NCBI RefSeq assembly: GCF_020023385.1
Contig: NZ_JAIQCL010000010.1
Span: 332 to 64,331 of the forward strand
Reading direction: 5' to 3'
DNA length: 64,000 bases
DNA from: Planococcus circulans
GTDB lineage: Bacteria > Bacillota > Bacilli > Bacillales_A > Planococcaceae
The notes under the pieces were generated by a model. The model was not told where the DNA came from and ran no database searches. It saw only the letters and a program-made list of their open reading frames with translations. Below are positions 35,862-45,665 of the stretch, piece after piece (the first letter of the stretch is position 1; each line of letters starts with the position of its first letter). The position numbers were made by a program, and so were the translations under genes.

Positions 35862-36281
35862 ATGTATAATCGAATATTGCTGGCAGTGGACGGTTCGGAG
35901 CACGCAGAACGTGCGGCAAAAGAGGCCGTAAAGTTAGCCTCAGGTTCACCAGAGTCTGAAGTGACCATCGTGTTTGTGGCAGACTATGACAACGCCAAAT
36001 ACGAAGTGCTGCACAGCGGCAGTTCTGTCGAGCTGGATTTGAAGCGCAGAAAGAAACTTCAACCAATCGAAGAGGCATTGGCAATCGGAAACATCAATTA
36101 CAAGCTGGAAATCCTACACGGCACACCGGGGCCGACAATCGTCGCATATGCCAATAAAGAAAAATTCGATGTCCTGGTCATCGGCAGCCGCGGGTTGAAC
36201 TCACTGCAGGAAATGGTTCTTGGCAGTGTCAGCCATAAAGTTGTAAAGCGCGCAAATTGTCCGGTTTTGATTGTGAAATAA
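35862..36281 (+). CDS. Universal stress protein (UspA family)
   Basis: A 139-residue UspA-fold protein. The ATP-binding motif G2XG9XG(S/T) is present as GSRGLNSLQEMVLGSVS near the C-terminus, and the N-terminus is RILLAVDGSEHAERAAKEA. The start is ATG 35862, eight bases after AAGGAG. It lies 20 bases behind the SulP gene, so it is probably cotranscribed and may modulate the transporter, a pairing seen in other Firmicutes and cyanobacteria. Confidence 0.87.
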   Translation: MYNRILLAVDGSEHAERAAKEAVKLASGSPESEVTIVFVADYDNAKYEVLHSGSSVELDLKRRKKLQPIEEALAIGNINYKLEILHGTPGPTIVAYANKEKFDVLVIGSRGLNSLQEMVLGSVSHKVVKRANCPVLIVK

Positions 36282-36292
36282 CAGCAGTATGG

Positions 36293-36321
36293 AAAGGAGC
36301 TCTAAATGGGCTCTTTTTTTC
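36293..36321 (+). terminator. Terminator after the usp gene
   Basis: AAAGGAGC / GCTCTTTT arms (one G-T pair) with a 9-nt loop and a T run. Confidence 0.75.
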
Positions 36322-36452
36322 TTTGGAAAAAGCAGGGATGCGAAGAAAATCTGCTAGAGGGGAGTAACTCTGCACACATTCTCGACAACTCGATTTTATA
36401 CTAGCAGCATGAGCAGTTTACAAGACGAATATTGATTGAGAGGTGGATTCCG

Positions 36453-38549
36453 TTGGCAAAAAACCAAGAAAATCAACACAGTCATGCAGAACATTCACAT
36501 TCCACTGAAAAACCTAGTCATCATCCAGATAGGAGACAGGACGAATCGACCATCCAAGAAGAACAGGGTCAGTCAACTCCTGAAAAACATGGCAATCACG
36601 GACATCACGGACATGAAGAGATGGTAGAGGATTTCAAGAAGAGGTTCTTTGTATCTTTGGTCCTCACCATTCCAATAGTGGCATTGTCCCCGATGATTCA
36701 GCATTTTATGGGAGTCGACTGGCGTTTTGAAAACGATCTGTACATCTTATTTGCCCTATCGTCTATCGTTTTCTTTTATGGTGGTTGGCCATTTTTAACC
36801 GGCGGCATCAGCGAACTGAAAGAAAAAAATCCAGGCATGATGACTTTGATCGCTTTAGCCATCAGTATTGCTTACAGCTACAGTACCTTGGTCGTTTTTG
36901 GGTGGGATGGCAATCAGCTTTATTGGGAACTGGCGACACTTGTGGTCATTATGCTGCTCGGCCACTGGATTGAAATGCGGTCAATTATGGGAGCATCGAA
37001 TGCATTGGAGCAGCTGGTGAAATTAATGCCGAGTGAAGCGCATAAATTGGATGAACACAACCAAGTACAAGATATACCGTTATCCGAAATCCGCCATAAG
37101 GACCGGGTATTGGTGAAGCCGGGGGAAAAAGTTCCGGTGGATGGGTTAATTCTTGAAGGGAAATCAACAATTGATGAATCGATGCTGACTGGGGAATCTG
37201 TTCCTATCGATAAAACAGAAGGCGATGGCGTCATTGGGGGATCGGTGAACAAAGAAGGTTCCTTGATTATTGAAGTGGAGAAAACAGGGGAAGAATCGTA
37301 TTTGTCCCAAGTCATCATAATGGTGAAAGAAGCGCAGGAGTCTAAATCCAGAACGCAAGACCTCACGAATCGTGCGGCCAAGTGGCTGTTTTATTTAGCT
37401 TTGGTTGCTGGCTTCGTCACGTTATTCGCCTGGTTGGCGTTCGGATATGCGTTTGATACCGCCATTGAACGGATGGTTACGGTGATGGTCATTACCTGTC
37501 CGCATGCTTTGGGTCTGGCAGCGCCGCTGGTGGTTGCTGTCTCTACATCCATTTCCGCTAAACAGGGGCTGCTGATCCGAAACCGTGCAAATTTTGAAGG
37601 AGCACGAAATCTGGATGCAGTGGTATTTGATAAAACCGGCACATTGACAAAAGGTGAATTCGGTGTGACGGACATCGTCACTGAAAGCAACTATACTGAT
37701 GAACACCTGCTGCAGTTAGCAGCAGTAATCGAACAAAATTCGGAGCATCCGATTGCTGCAGGCATTGTTGCATCCGCCAAGGAAAAAGAGATACGGATCG
37801 GCCGAGTGAGCGATTTTGAATCGATTACCGGCAAAGGCATCCAAGGGACAGTAGATGGAAAGAAAGTCAATGTTGTCAGTCCCGGATATATGAACAGCAA
37901 TGACTTAAGCTATAGCAAGAAGGATTTTAATGAGCTATCAGAAGAAGGGAAGACCGTTGTCTTCGTCCTTGTGGAAGATCAGCTTGCCGGTATGATTGCT
38001 TTAGCTGATATTATTCGGGAAACCGCGAAAGAAGCTGTAGCGGCCCTTAAGGAAAAAGGCATCCATTCCATCATGCTGACTGGAGATAACCAAAAGGTGG
38101 CGGATTGGGTAGCGAAACAACTGGGCATTGATGAAGTCTATGCAGAAGTGCTGCCGGATGACAAAGCCAACCAAATCAAAAAGATAAAAGATAAAGGTTG
38201 GAAAGTGGCGATGACCGGAGATGGAGTGAATGATGCGCCTGCACTCGCAACCGCTGACCTTGGAATTGCGATTGGAGCTGGAACGGACGTAGCCATGGAA
38301 ACGGCTGATGTTGTGCTTGTAAGGAGCAATCCGAACGATGTAGTGGCGCTGATTGAACTTTCCAAAAAAACCTATCGGAAATTGGTGCAGAACTTATGGT
38401 GGGCGACTGGCTATAATATTTTCGCGATTCCACTAGCTGCAGGTGTTCTGGCGCCTTGGGGAATTGTCATCAGCCCGGCAATCGGGGCGGTTTTCATGAG
38501 CCTAAGTACCGTTATTGTCGCCATCAATGCCAAGTTGTTAAAAGTGTGA
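36453..38549 (+). CDS. copB: Copper-translocating P-type ATPase CopB (P1B-3)
   Basis: Heavy-metal P1B ATPase of 698 residues, similar to copper-exporting CopB. A His-rich cytosolic N-terminus (residues about 8-55, many HSH and HGH repeats) replaces the Cys-type metal domains. The membrane motif CPH is at 349-351, the phosphorylation site is Asp393 in DKTGT, and TGES and TGDGVNDAPAL are present. CPH marks the Cu-specific CopB subgroup rather than CPC CopA. The start is TTG 36453, six bases after AGGTGG (36441-36446); a TTG at 36432 has no SD. Confidence 0.92.
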   Translation: MAKNQENQHSHAEHSHSTEKPSHHPDRRQDESTIQEEQGQSTPEKHGNHGHHGHEEMVEDFKKRFFVSLVLTIPIVALSPMIQHFMGVDWRFENDLYILFALSSIVFFYGGWPFLTGGISELKEKNPGMMTLIALAISIAYSYSTLVVFGWDGNQLYWELATLVVIMLLGHWIEMRSIMGASNALEQLVKLMPSEAHKLDEHNQVQDIPLSEIRHKDRVLVKPGEKVPVDGLILEGKSTIDESMLTGESVPIDKTEGDGVIGGSVNKEGSLIIEVEKTGEESYLSQVIIMVKEAQESKSRTQDLTNRAAKWLFYLALVAGFVTLFAWLAFGYAFDTAIERMVTVMVITCPHALGLAAPLVVAVSTSISAKQGLLIRNRANFEGARNLDAVVFDKTGTLTKGEFGVTDIVTESNYTDEHLLQLAAVIEQNSEHPIAAGIVASAKEKEIRIGRVSDFESITGKGIQGTVDGKKVNVVSPGYMNSNDLSYSKKDFNELSEEGKTVVFVLVEDQLAGMIALADIIRETAKEAVAALKEKGIHSIMLTGDNQKVADWVAKQLGIDEVYAEVLPDDKANQIKKIKDKGWKVAMTGDGVNDAPALATADLGIAIGAGTDVAMETADVVLVRSNPNDVVALIELSKKTYRKLVQNLWWATGYNIFAIPLAAGVLAPWGIVISPAIGAVFMSLSTVIVAINAKLLKV

Positions 38550-38571
38550 AGTGTCTAGCTGGATTAAAATG

Positions 38572-38615
38572 AAAAAAGCTGATTTCCTTTTGCCAAGAGG
38601 GAATCGGCTTTTGTC
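38572..38615 (+). terminator. Terminator of copB
   Basis: AAAAAGCTGATTTCC pairs imperfectly with GGGAATCGGCTTTT around a 12-nt loop, then a short T run. Confidence 0.75.
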
Positions 38616-38935
38616 TGTCATTTACATTTTCCTTTAAACAGGAAAACTGAACTAATAGAGATTTGTTTTAGTACTGGTGCGTGTCAGCCGAAAGTGGAAC
38701 CCTATCTTTTGCAAAAGGGCAGTTCATTCTCTTTCGTGCACGGAATGTTTGGATTCGGTGTTTTAAAAAAGGGAAAAGATGGTATTGATAAACTAATCAA
38801 GTGATGATAAAAATTCAACCTCTATAACAAAGTACATAGAAAAGCTGCTCTGTTCCATGTTATGGGCAGAAAGACCTTGCGCTGATGTCATAGGGAATCT
38901 AATTCACAACAACCTATGGAGGAAGGTTGAGTTTT
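38616..38935. other. Intergenic region between copB and the lipoprotein gene
   Basis: About 320 bases with no established gene. It contains a 19-codon frame (38746-38805; begins MFGFGVLKKGKD and ends DKLIK) with an amphipathic, Lys-rich character but only a weak SD. No clear promoter or repeat was found. Confidence 0.35.
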
Positions 38936-39751
38936 ATGAATACACAAAGCAGAGTCGGTGTTCGGTTGTTACGGGCAAGTCATTTTCTTGTGGTTTGTCT
39001 TCTGTTAGGGAGCTGCAGTGAAATGAATGAACAAACGACGCAAGAAAAAGAAGCGCAGGAAAAGTCGGCGGAAGAACTGGAGATTTCTCATGAGGTCGGT
39101 CAACAAGAAGAAAAGGCAGTTGGAGAAATGGAAATCGTAAAGGTAGAAACGATAGTTATAAGCCATGAAATCGGCGGCGAGCTCCTCAGGCGTTTACAAA
39201 AAGAAGGATGGGAGATGGTGGTTCTTTCATTGAAAGATCCAACCGAAATCAATGTGCCATCGGATGACTTTAACGAGCCGCATGTTGCACATGCCGTATT
39301 AAGCAAATATGATTTTTCTATGAATTCTGCCTGGCTGGAAATCAATGAAGTGAACAGCAGATTCAATGAAATCTGGCAAAGCCATTGGGGAGTTTTGGTC
39401 ACAGATCCGGAATCGCTGGATGAAGATGCATTGTACAATCATTTGACGAGCATACAACGAAAATATGAATCGTTGCTGAACCGAATAAGGGTGATGGAAT
39501 TTAAAAGCTCGACAGCCCATGCCCAGCATCTGCACGATTATAAATTATATTTGGAAGGAGCTATTCTTTACCGAATAGAGGCAGCTTCGCTTCTTTTGGA
39601 GGCAGTGGAAACAGGTCAACGGACGAATGCTCTCATGGATAAAGCTGCAGCTGCAGCGGTTGATTCCGAAGTTTATGCAAAGATGTCTGATTCAGAGTTG
39701 ACGAATTATGAACGGAGTTTTCGAACAGACTCAAAATGGAATCCCGAATGA
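38936..39751 (+). CDS. Hypothetical lipoprotein, Glu-rich
   Basis: A 271-residue protein that I do not recognise. The N-terminus has a Lys/Arg-containing signal peptide with lipobox LLLGSC (Cys about 24). A highly acidic, Glu/Gln-rich linker follows, with a twice-repeated ISHEVG / ISHEIG motif, then a mostly helical domain (QRKYESLLNRIRVMEF, LYLEGAILYRIEAASLLLEAVETG). It is probably anchored outside the membrane. The ATG at 38936 follows GGAGGAAGG; a TTG at 38927 would sit too close. Position after copB may be coincidental because a terminator separates them. Confidence 0.7.
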   Translation: MNTQSRVGVRLLRASHFLVVCLLLGSCSEMNEQTTQEKEAQEKSAEELEISHEVGQQEEKAVGEMEIVKVETIVISHEIGGELLRRLQKEGWEMVVLSLKDPTEINVPSDDFNEPHVAHAVLSKYDFSMNSAWLEINEVNSRFNEIWQSHWGVLVTDPESLDEDALYNHLTSIQRKYESLLNRIRVMEFKSSTAHAQHLHDYKLYLEGAILYRIEAASLLLEAVETGQRTNALMDKAAAAAVDSEVYAKMSDSELTNYERSFRTDSKWNPE

Positions 39752-39770
39752 TCAATTGTTCGTCTAACAG

Positions 39771-39808
39771 AAAAACGCCGAAAGGGACGAGGTCTCTTTC
39801 GGCATTTT
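39771..39808. terminator. Bidirectional terminator (lipoprotein / ytqB)
   Basis: GCCGAAAGGGAC / GTCTCTTTCGGC arms flanked by A and T runs, between convergent genes. Confidence 0.85.
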
Positions 39809-39811
39809 CTA

Positions 39812-40363
39812 TTATTTTTTCTCGATCGCCAATAGAAAGGGCGGAGAATGCTGCTGGTTGATGAATTCATACTTTAGGACATCGAATGATTTTTGCGGAA
39901 GTGCTGAAACGAATTCCATGACAGCATCTCTCTCTTCGCTGCCGCCTTCATGCCCGCTGTACACGACCACCAGCAACAAGCCATGGACTGACAAGAGCTC
40001 CAAGCATTGTTCGAGGGCTGTCAAGGTGCTTTGTGCTTTCGTGATGATGCTGTGGTCGCCTTTCGGCAAATAGCCGAGATTGAAGACAGCTGCTGAAATC
40101 GGGCTTGTGACGTACTCCTTGATTTTGGCATGGCTGTCATGGACAAGCTCGACATGATGGAAATCCTTGACCCGTTCGCCAGTGGCCAGGATCGCTTCTG
40201 CCTGGATATCGAAAGCAAAGACTTTTCCTGTGGCTCCGGTCAATCCGGCGAGGAAATGCGTATCATGGCCGTTGCCGGCAGTGCCGTCGATTACCCAGTC
40301 TCCCGGGGAGATGGCCTGCTCGAGAAGGAATTTGGTGTAAGGCAAAACACGCTGCAATGTCAT
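39812..40363 (-). CDS. ytqB: tRNA wobble-uridine methyltransferase MnmM (YtqB)
   Basis: Class I SAM-dependent methyltransferase of 183 residues. The SAM motif VIDGTAGNGHDTHFLAGL and FNLGYLPKGDHSIITK match B. subtilis YtqB. YtqB is now reported as MnmM, which methylates 5-aminomethyl-2-thiouridine to mnm5s2U in tRNA. Its ATG overlaps the ytqA stop (ATGA), the same operon as in Bacillus. Confidence 0.88.
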   Translation of the reverse strand: MTLQRVLPYTKFLLEQAISPGDWVIDGTAGNGHDTHFLAGLTGATGKVFAFDIQAEAILATGERVKDFHHVELVHDSHAKIKEYVTSPISAAVFNLGYLPKGDHSIITKAQSTLTALEQCLELLSVHGLLLVVVYSGHEGGSEERDAVMEFVSALPQKSFDVLKYEFINQQHSPPFLLAIEKK

Positions 40364-41313
40364 AACGTGACACTTCCCGCAGCCAATTTTCCTTGCCAGC
40401 TTCCGCGGCGCTCCAGTTCAGCATCTATGCCATTCAGGACTTCCCATTTATTGGCGCTCCACATCGGCCCGATCATCAAATCGATAGGGCCGTCGCCGGT
40501 GATGCGCTGGACCACCATCTCAGACGGCAGCACTTCGAGCTGGTCGGCCACTAAATTGATGTATTCCTGTTTTTCCAGAAATTCGACCATGCCTTTTTCG
40601 TATTGTTTTACCATTGGCGTGCCTTTCAACAAATGCAGCAGGTGGATTTTAATGCCTTGCACATCAAGTTTTGCGACTTCACGTGCAGTCTCCATCATCA
40701 TGTCCCGGTCTTCCAGCGGCAGGCCATTGATGATATGGGTGCAGACCCGGATGCCGCGCTTGCGCAATTTCGTGACGCCTTCGACATATGCCTCGAAGTT
40801 ATGGGCGCGGTTGACCAATAGCGCCGTCCGTTCGTGAACTGTCTGAAGTCCGAGCTCGACCCACAGGTATGTCCGTCCGTTCAGTTCCGCGAGGTAATCG
40901 ACAACGTCATCCGGCAGGCAGTCGGGGCGTGTCGCGATGCTTAAACCGATGACATTGTCCTGTTCCAGCGCCGCTTCAAATTTTTCCTTGATGACCGGAA
41001 GTGGCGCATGTGTATTGGTGTAGGCTTGAAAATAAGCCATATAGTTGGCATCTTTCCATTTGCGGTGCATTTTTACTTTGATTTTATCGAACTGTTCGGG
41101 AATCGAATCCACCCGGTCGCCCGCAAAATCCCCGGACCCTGCAACGCTGCAGAATGTACAGCCGCCATGGGCGACTGTACCGTCGCGATTTGGGCAGTCA
41201 AAGCCCGCATCCAAAGCGATTTTCATGACTTTAAAACCAAAATGATCGCGCAGATGGCGATTCCATGTATAGTAGCGTTTTCCATCAGATGAAAAAGGAA
41301 ATTCTGTATTCAC
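40360..41313 (-). CDS. ytqA: Radical SAM protein YtqA (TIGR01212 family)
   Basis: Radical SAM enzyme of 317 residues. The iron-sulfur Cys cluster is in FDCPNRDGTVAHGGCTFCS near residue 49, a spacing typical of the TIGR01212 family. VELGLQTVHERT and HIINGLPLED are also conserved. In Bacillus it is linked to ytqB and to conversion of cmnm5s2U to nm5s2U in tRNA (named MnmL); I take that from family knowledge. The start is GTG 41313 with GAGGAG upstream. Confidence 0.88.
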   Translation of the reverse strand: MNTEFPFSSDGKRYYTWNRHLRDHFGFKVMKIALDAGFDCPNRDGTVAHGGCTFCSVAGSGDFAGDRVDSIPEQFDKIKVKMHRKWKDANYMAYFQAYTNTHAPLPVIKEKFEAALEQDNVIGLSIATRPDCLPDDVVDYLAELNGRTYLWVELGLQTVHERTALLVNRAHNFEAYVEGVTKLRKRGIRVCTHIINGLPLEDRDMMMETAREVAKLDVQGIKIHLLHLLKGTPMVKQYEKGMVEFLEKQEYINLVADQLEVLPSEMVVQRITGDGPIDLMIGPMWSANKWEVLNGIDAELERRGSWQGKLAAGSVTL

Positions 41314-41399
41314 TCAAAAACAACTCCTCTTCTGACATTGTAGCATGTCGGTAAAACAGGCAACAATACTTCAATATAGGCTGGCGGATTTTATGATTA

Positions 41400-41448
41400 T
41401 TGCGTTTACTTCAATAGTTTGTTTAAATTGGGTATGTAAGCGTTTTAT
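41400..41448 (+). promoter_or_regulatory. scoAB promoter with cre-like site
   Basis: TTGCGT (41400-41405), 17 bp and TTAAAT (41423-41428) suggest a SigA promoter. TGTAAGCGTTTTAT (41435-41448) matches the CcpA cre core at nearly all positions and sits on the transcript start, implying catabolite repression. Confidence 0.5.
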
Positions 41449-41488
41449 TGATGGGTATTCAGACAATGGACAGAGGGGGCACAATGGG

Positions 41489-42181
41489 ATGAAACCGATT
41501 TACAGTTCTGCGAAGGAAGCAGTTGAACAGATTCAGGATGGCGCCACAATCATGGTGGGCGGATTTGGATTAGTGGGGATACCTGAACAATTGATTTTGG
41601 CACTTGTCGATAAAGGGGTTACCGACCTCACTGTCATTTCCAATAATTGCGGAGTAGATGAGTGGGGCCTTGGGTTATTATTGAAAAACAAACAGATAAA
41701 AAAAATGATCGGTTCTTATGTAGGCGAAAACAAAGAGTTCGAGCGCCAGGTATTATCGGGTGAAATCGAAGTTGAATTGACGCCGCAGGGAACACTTGCT
41801 GAAAAGATGCGGGCAGGCGGAGCCGGGATTCCAGCTTTCTTTACACCGGCGGGCGTTGGCACAACAGTTGCTGAAGGCAAGGAAATCCGTGAATTTGATG
41901 GCAAAGAATACGTACTTGAGCACGCATTGCGAGCAGACTTTTCACTTGTAAGAGCTTATCAAGCAGATAAAATGGGCAATCTCGTTTATAACAAGACAGC
42001 CCAGAACTTCAATCCATTGGCTGCAGCCGCTGGAAAGATTACGATTGCAGAAGTCGAAGAAATCGTGGAAATCGGAGCGATCGATCCGAATCATGTCCAA
42101 ACGCCAAGCATCTATGTGCAAGGCTTGCTTCAGGCCAAACAGGAAAAACGCATCGAACGTCTAACAACGCGCACTGTCTAG
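41489..42181 (+). CDS. scoA: 3-oxoacid CoA-transferase subunit A
   Basis: Alpha subunit of a succinyl-CoA:3-ketoacid CoA-transferase, 230 residues. The CoA-binding [13 protein letters not shown] and [15 protein letters not shown] motifs are intact. The start is ATG 41489, nine bases after GAGGGGG; the upstream open frame crosses the promoter and cre-like site and is not coding. It is followed by the beta subunit 18 bases later. The role is use of acetoacetate or other short-chain acids. Confidence 0.92.
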   Translation: MKPIYSSAKEAVEQIQDGATIMVGGFGLVGIPEQLILALVDKGVTDLTVISNNCGVDEWGLGLLLKNKQIKKMIGSYVGENKEFERQVLSGEIEVELTPQGTLAEKMRAGGAGIPAFFTPAGVGTTVAEGKEIREFDGKEYVLEHALRADFSLVRAYQADKMGNLVYNKTAQNFNPLAAAAGKITIAEVEEIVEIGAIDPNHVQTPSIYVQGLLQAKQEKRIERLTTRTV

Positions 42182-42199
42182 GAAAGGGTGGAGAAAATC

Positions 42200-42853
42200 G
42201 TGGATAAACAATTAGTCAGAGAACGTATTGCAAAGCGAGCCGAAAAAGAAATCAATGACGGCGATTACGTAAACCTGGGAATCGGCATGCCAACTCTGGT
42301 CGCAAATTTCATTTCTGAAAACAAGAGTGTGGTTCTTCAATCAGAAAATGGTCTATTGGGAATCGGACCTTATCCGACAGAAGATCAGGTGGATCCGGAT
42401 CTGATCAATGCCGGAAAAGAAACGGTCACCACCATTCCGGGTTCCGCGTTCTTTACAAGTGCCGAGTCTTTCGCAATGATCCGTGGGGGCCATATCGATG
42501 TGGCGATACTCGGTGGCATGGAAGTCGCTGAAAACGGCGATTTGGCGAACTGGATGATTCCCGGCAAGATGATCAAAGGCATGGGTGGAGCGATGGATCT
42601 GGTCCATGGCGCCAAAAAGGTCATTGTCATCATGGATCATGTCTCAAAAGACGGTTCTTCCAAAATCAAGAAGCAATGCGACTTGCCGCTGACAGGCAAA
42701 GGCGTGGTCAACAAAATCATCACAGAACGCGCGGTTATCGAAGTGACAGAAGCTGGATTGGTGCTGTCAGAGGTGTTCGAGGGCTTTACGGTCCAGGATA
42801 TCATCGACTCGACCGATGCACCGCTGAATACCGATAACGTTAAAGTCTCGTAG
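42200..42853 (+). CDS. scoB: 3-oxoacid CoA-transferase subunit B
   Basis: Beta subunit of 217 residues carrying the active-site Glu in [12 protein letters not shown], which forms the glutamyl-CoA intermediate. [12 protein letters not shown] and [15 protein letters not shown] are family motifs. I prefer GTG 42200, since GGGTGG (42185-42191) is correctly spaced; the GTG at 42188 would overlap the SD. No separate terminator follows; the leuS promoter begins within a few bases of the stop. Confidence 0.92.
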   Translation: MDKQLVRERIAKRAEKEINDGDYVNLGIGMPTLVANFISENKSVVLQSENGLLGIGPYPTEDQVDPDLINAGKETVTTIPGSAFFTSAESFAMIRGGHIDVAILGGMEVAENGDLANWMIPGKMIKGMGGAMDLVHGAKKVIVIMDHVSKDGSSKIKKQCDLPLTGKGVVNKIITERAVIEVTEAGLVLSEVFEGFTVQDIIDSTDAPLNTDNVKVS

Positions 42854-42857
42854 GCTA

Positions 42858-42886
42858 TTGCCAAAAAACGGCCGTTCGTCTAAAAT
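42858..42886 (+). promoter_or_regulatory. SigA promoter of the leuS T-box transcript
   Basis: TTGCCA (42858-42863), a 17-bp spacer and TAAAAT (42881-42886). The spacer contains the perfect palindrome AACGGCCGTT (42867-42876). Confidence 0.75.
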
Positions 42887-42892
42887 GAAGAC

Positions 42893-43128
42893 AATAGCCA
42901 ATGACAGCGAAGAGGACTAGTAGTTTGTGTGTTTTCCACAGAGAGCCGGCGGATGGTGCAAGCCGGTAAAACGCGCAACCGAACTCACCTTGGAGTCAGT
43001 GTATGTGAAACCAAGTAAGATACACCGTTTTCCGCGTTAAGGAGTCAAGTTGAGCGAGCGATCGCTAATTTGGGTGGTACCGCGGGAAAACTCCCGTCCC
43101 TTATTTATGAGGGACGGGAGTTTTTATT
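42893..43128 (+). ncRNA. Leucine T-box leader
   Basis: T-box riboregulator upstream of leuS. The Stem I apical region GGCGGATGGTGCAAGCC is followed by a likely specifier codon CTC (Leu) at 42984-42986. The T-box sequence TGGGTGGTACCGCGGG starts near 43069. Uncharged tRNA-Leu pairs with both sites and stabilises the antiterminator. Confidence 0.95.
43086..43127 (+). terminator. T-box terminator of leuS
   Basis: AAAACTCCCGTCCCT / AGGGACGGGAGTTTTT arms with a T run; it competes with the antiterminator. Confidence 0.92.
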
Positions 43129-43145
43129 TTGAGGAGGAACAGGAA

Positions 43146-45557
43146 ATGACATTCAAGCACAAGACAGTTGAAAAGAAATGGCAAAAATATTGGCAGGACA
43201 ACAAAACATTCAAAATGGTGGACGATCCGTCCAAACCAAAATTCTACGCATTGGATATGTTTCCGTATCCATCAGGCGCCGGGCTTCACGTAGGCCATCC
43301 GGAAGGCTACACGGCAACGGATATTTTGAGCCGCGTAAAACGTATGCAGGGCTATAATGTCCTTCATCCGATGGGCTGGGATGCATTCGGCCTTCCAGCA
43401 GAGCAGTATGCATTGGATACCGGCAACGATCCGGCGGAATTCACAGCCAAAAATATCGCAACATTCAAGCGCCAAATTCAGGAACTTGGATTTTCCTATG
43501 ACTGGGACCGTGAAATCAACACAACGGACCCTTCCTACTATAAATGGACGCAATGGATTTTTATCCAATTGTACAATAAAGGCCTTGCTTATGTAGATGA
43601 AGTGGCTGTCAACTGGTGTCCGGAACTTCGCACAGTTCTGGCCAATGAAGAAGTGATCGACGGCAAATCAGAGCGTGGGGGCCATCCGGTCGAGCGCCGT
43701 CCGATGCGCCAATGGGTGCTTCGCATCACTGAGTATGCGGACCGTTTGCTTGAAGACCTGGATGAACTGGACTGGCCGGAAAGCCTGAAAGACATGCAGC
43801 GCAACTGGATCGGCAAATCCGAAGGGGCAGAGCTGGAATTCCAGGTTGCCGACACCGATTATTCCTTCCGTGCGTTCACGACACGTCCGGACACGATTTT
43901 CGGGGCGACTTATGCAGTATTGGCACCTGAACATAAATTGGTGGCGGCCATCACCACAGCCGATCAAAAACAGGCTGTGGAAAAATACATCGATGACGTC
44001 AAGACGAAAAGTGATTTGGAGCGCACGGATTTGGCGAAAGACAAGTCAGGTGTCTTCACAGGCGCTTATGCGACCAATCCGGCAAGCGGCGAAAAAATGC
44101 CGATCTGGATTGCCGATTATGTATTGGCTACTTATGGGACAGGCGCCATCATGGCCGTTCCGGCTCACGACGAGCGCGATTACGAGTTTGCCAAGCAATT
44201 CGATTTGCCGATCGTCGAAGTTGTTTCAGGCGGCAATATTGAAGAAGAAGCATACGCTGGCGACGGCGAATTGATCAATTCCGACTTCCTTAATGGATTG
44301 AATAAAAAAGAAGCTATTGAAAAAGCCATCAACTGGCTGGTCGACAAGCAGGTCGGCGAAAAGAAAATTACGTACCGTCTGCGCGACTGGCTGTTCAGCC
44401 GCCAGCGTTACTGGGGCGAGCCGATTCCAATTATCCACTGGGAAGACGGCACAATGACGCCGGTCGAAGAAAAAGACCTGCCATTGATGCTGCCGGTGAC
44501 AACGGACATCAAGCCGAGCGGCACCGGTGAATCACCGCTTGCCAATATCGATGAGTGGGTCAATGTTGTCCATCCGGAAACCGGCATGAAAGGGCGCCGT
44601 GAAACCAATACGATGCCACAATGGGCAGGAAGCTGCTGGTATTACCTGCGCTTTATCGATCCGGACAATGATGAAATGCTCGCTGATCCGGAACTCTTGA
44701 AACGCTGGCTGCCAGTAGACGTTTACATCGGTGGTGCCGAACACGCCGTACTTCATCTATTGTATGCGCGCTTCTGGCATAAAGTACTTTACGATATCGG
44801 TGTGGTATCAACGAAAGAACCGTTCCAGAAATTGTTTAACCAAGGCATGATCCTGGGTGAAGGCAACGAGAAAATGTCGAAATCCAAAGGGAATGTCGTC
44901 AATCCGGATCAAATCATCGAAAGCCATGGAGCAGACACTTTGCGCATGTACGAAATGTTCATGGGTCCACTGGAAGCGTCAATCGCCTGGTCGACAAACG
45001 GCTTGGACGGTTCCCGCCGATTCCTTGACCGCGTTTGGCGCCTGTTGATGGACGATGAGCAATTGAGTGCGAAAGTCACCGATGCCAATGACGGCAAGCT
45101 GGACAAAATCTATCACCAAACCGTCAAAAAAGTGACCGACGACTTTGAAGGACTGCGTTTCAATACAGCCATTTCGCAAATGATGGTCTTCGTCAATGAA
45201 GGCTATAAAGTGGATTCCATTCCGAAAGAATACGTGGAAGGCTTCGTGAAATTGCTGTCACCGATTGCGCCTCACGTAGCAGAGGAGCTATGGGAGAAAT
45301 TGGGCCACGAAGGATCGGTCTCTTACGAAAACTGGCCGCAGTACGACGAGACGAAAATGGTCGATGATGAAGTCGAAGTCGTGGTGCAGGTCAATGGTAA
45401 AGTGAAAACCAAGTTGACCATCGCTAAAGACAGTACGAAAGAACAGCTGGAAACGGCGGCGCTCGCGGACGAGCAAGTCCAAAAAGCGGCAGATGGCAAA
45501 CAAGTACGCAAAGTCATCGTCATTCCAGGGAAATTGGTCAATATTGTAGTTGGGTAA
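43146..45557 (+). CDS. leuS: Leucyl-tRNA synthetase
   Basis: Class I aminoacyl-tRNA synthetase of 803 residues. The HIGH-type motif is in [16 protein letters not shown], the editing (CP1) domain has [19 protein letters not shown] and AVPAHDERD, and the KMSKS motif is in [14 protein letters not shown]. The ATG at 43146 follows GAGGAGG by eight bases; the open frame upstream runs through the T-box and is not translated. Expression should rise when leucine-charged tRNA falls. Confidence 0.97.
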   Translation: MTFKHKTVEKKWQKYWQDNKTFKMVDDPSKPKFYALDMFPYPSGAGLHVGHPEGYTATDILSRVKRMQGYNVLHPMGWDAFGLPAEQYALDTGNDPAEFTAKNIATFKRQIQELGFSYDWDREINTTDPSYYKWTQWIFIQLYNKGLAYVDEVAVNWCPELRTVLANEEVIDGKSERGGHPVERRPMRQWVLRITEYADRLLEDLDELDWPESLKDMQRNWIGKSEGAELEFQVADTDYSFRAFTTRPDTIFGATYAVLAPEHKLVAAITTADQKQAVEKYIDDVKTKSDLERTDLAKDKSGVFTGAYATNPASGEKMPIWIADYVLATYGTGAIMAVPAHDERDYEFAKQFDLPIVEVVSGGNIEEEAYAGDGELINSDFLNGLNKKEAIEKAINWLVDKQVGEKKITYRLRDWLFSRQRYWGEPIPIIHWEDGTMTPVEEKDLPLMLPVTTDIKPSGTGESPLANIDEWVNVVHPETGMKGRRETNTMPQWAGSCWYYLRFIDPDNDEMLADPELLKRWLPVDVYIGGAEHAVLHLLYARFWHKVLYDIGVVSTKEPFQKLFNQGMILGEGNEKMSKSKGNVVNPDQIIESHGADTLRMYEMFMGPLEASIAWSTNGLDGSRRFLDRVWRLLMDDEQLSAKVTDANDGKLDKIYHQTVKKVTDDFEGLRFNTAISQMMVFVNEGYKVDSIPKEYVEGFVKLLSPIAPHVAEELWEKLGHEGSVSYENWPQYDETKMVDDEVEVVVQVNGKVKTKLTIAKDSTKEQLETAALADEQVQKAADGKQVRKVIVIPGKLVNIVVG

Positions 45558-45603
45558 AAAGAACAGCGGAGTCTGGACAAAAGAAAAATAGAATATGAAA
45601 CAT

Positions 45604-45646
45604 AAAAAGAGTCAGACTGGAGAATTTCCAGTCTGACTCTTTTTAT
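45604..45646. terminator. Bidirectional terminator (leuS / ytfP)
   Basis: AAAAAGAGTCAGACTGGA and TCCAGTCTGACTCTTTTT arms, 5-nt loop, between convergent genes. Confidence 0.92.
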
Positions 45647-45665
45647 ATTATCGATGTCGTTGTTC

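Noticed and set aside
38690-38720. Possible insertion-sequence end (GTCAGCCGAAAGTGGAACC)
   Set aside because: It vaguely resembles IS21-type termini, but no partner repeat, transposase remnant or target duplication was found.
43050-43145. N-terminal extension of LeuS
   Set aside because: It translates the T-box and terminator; ATG 43146 has the proper SD and family N-terminus.
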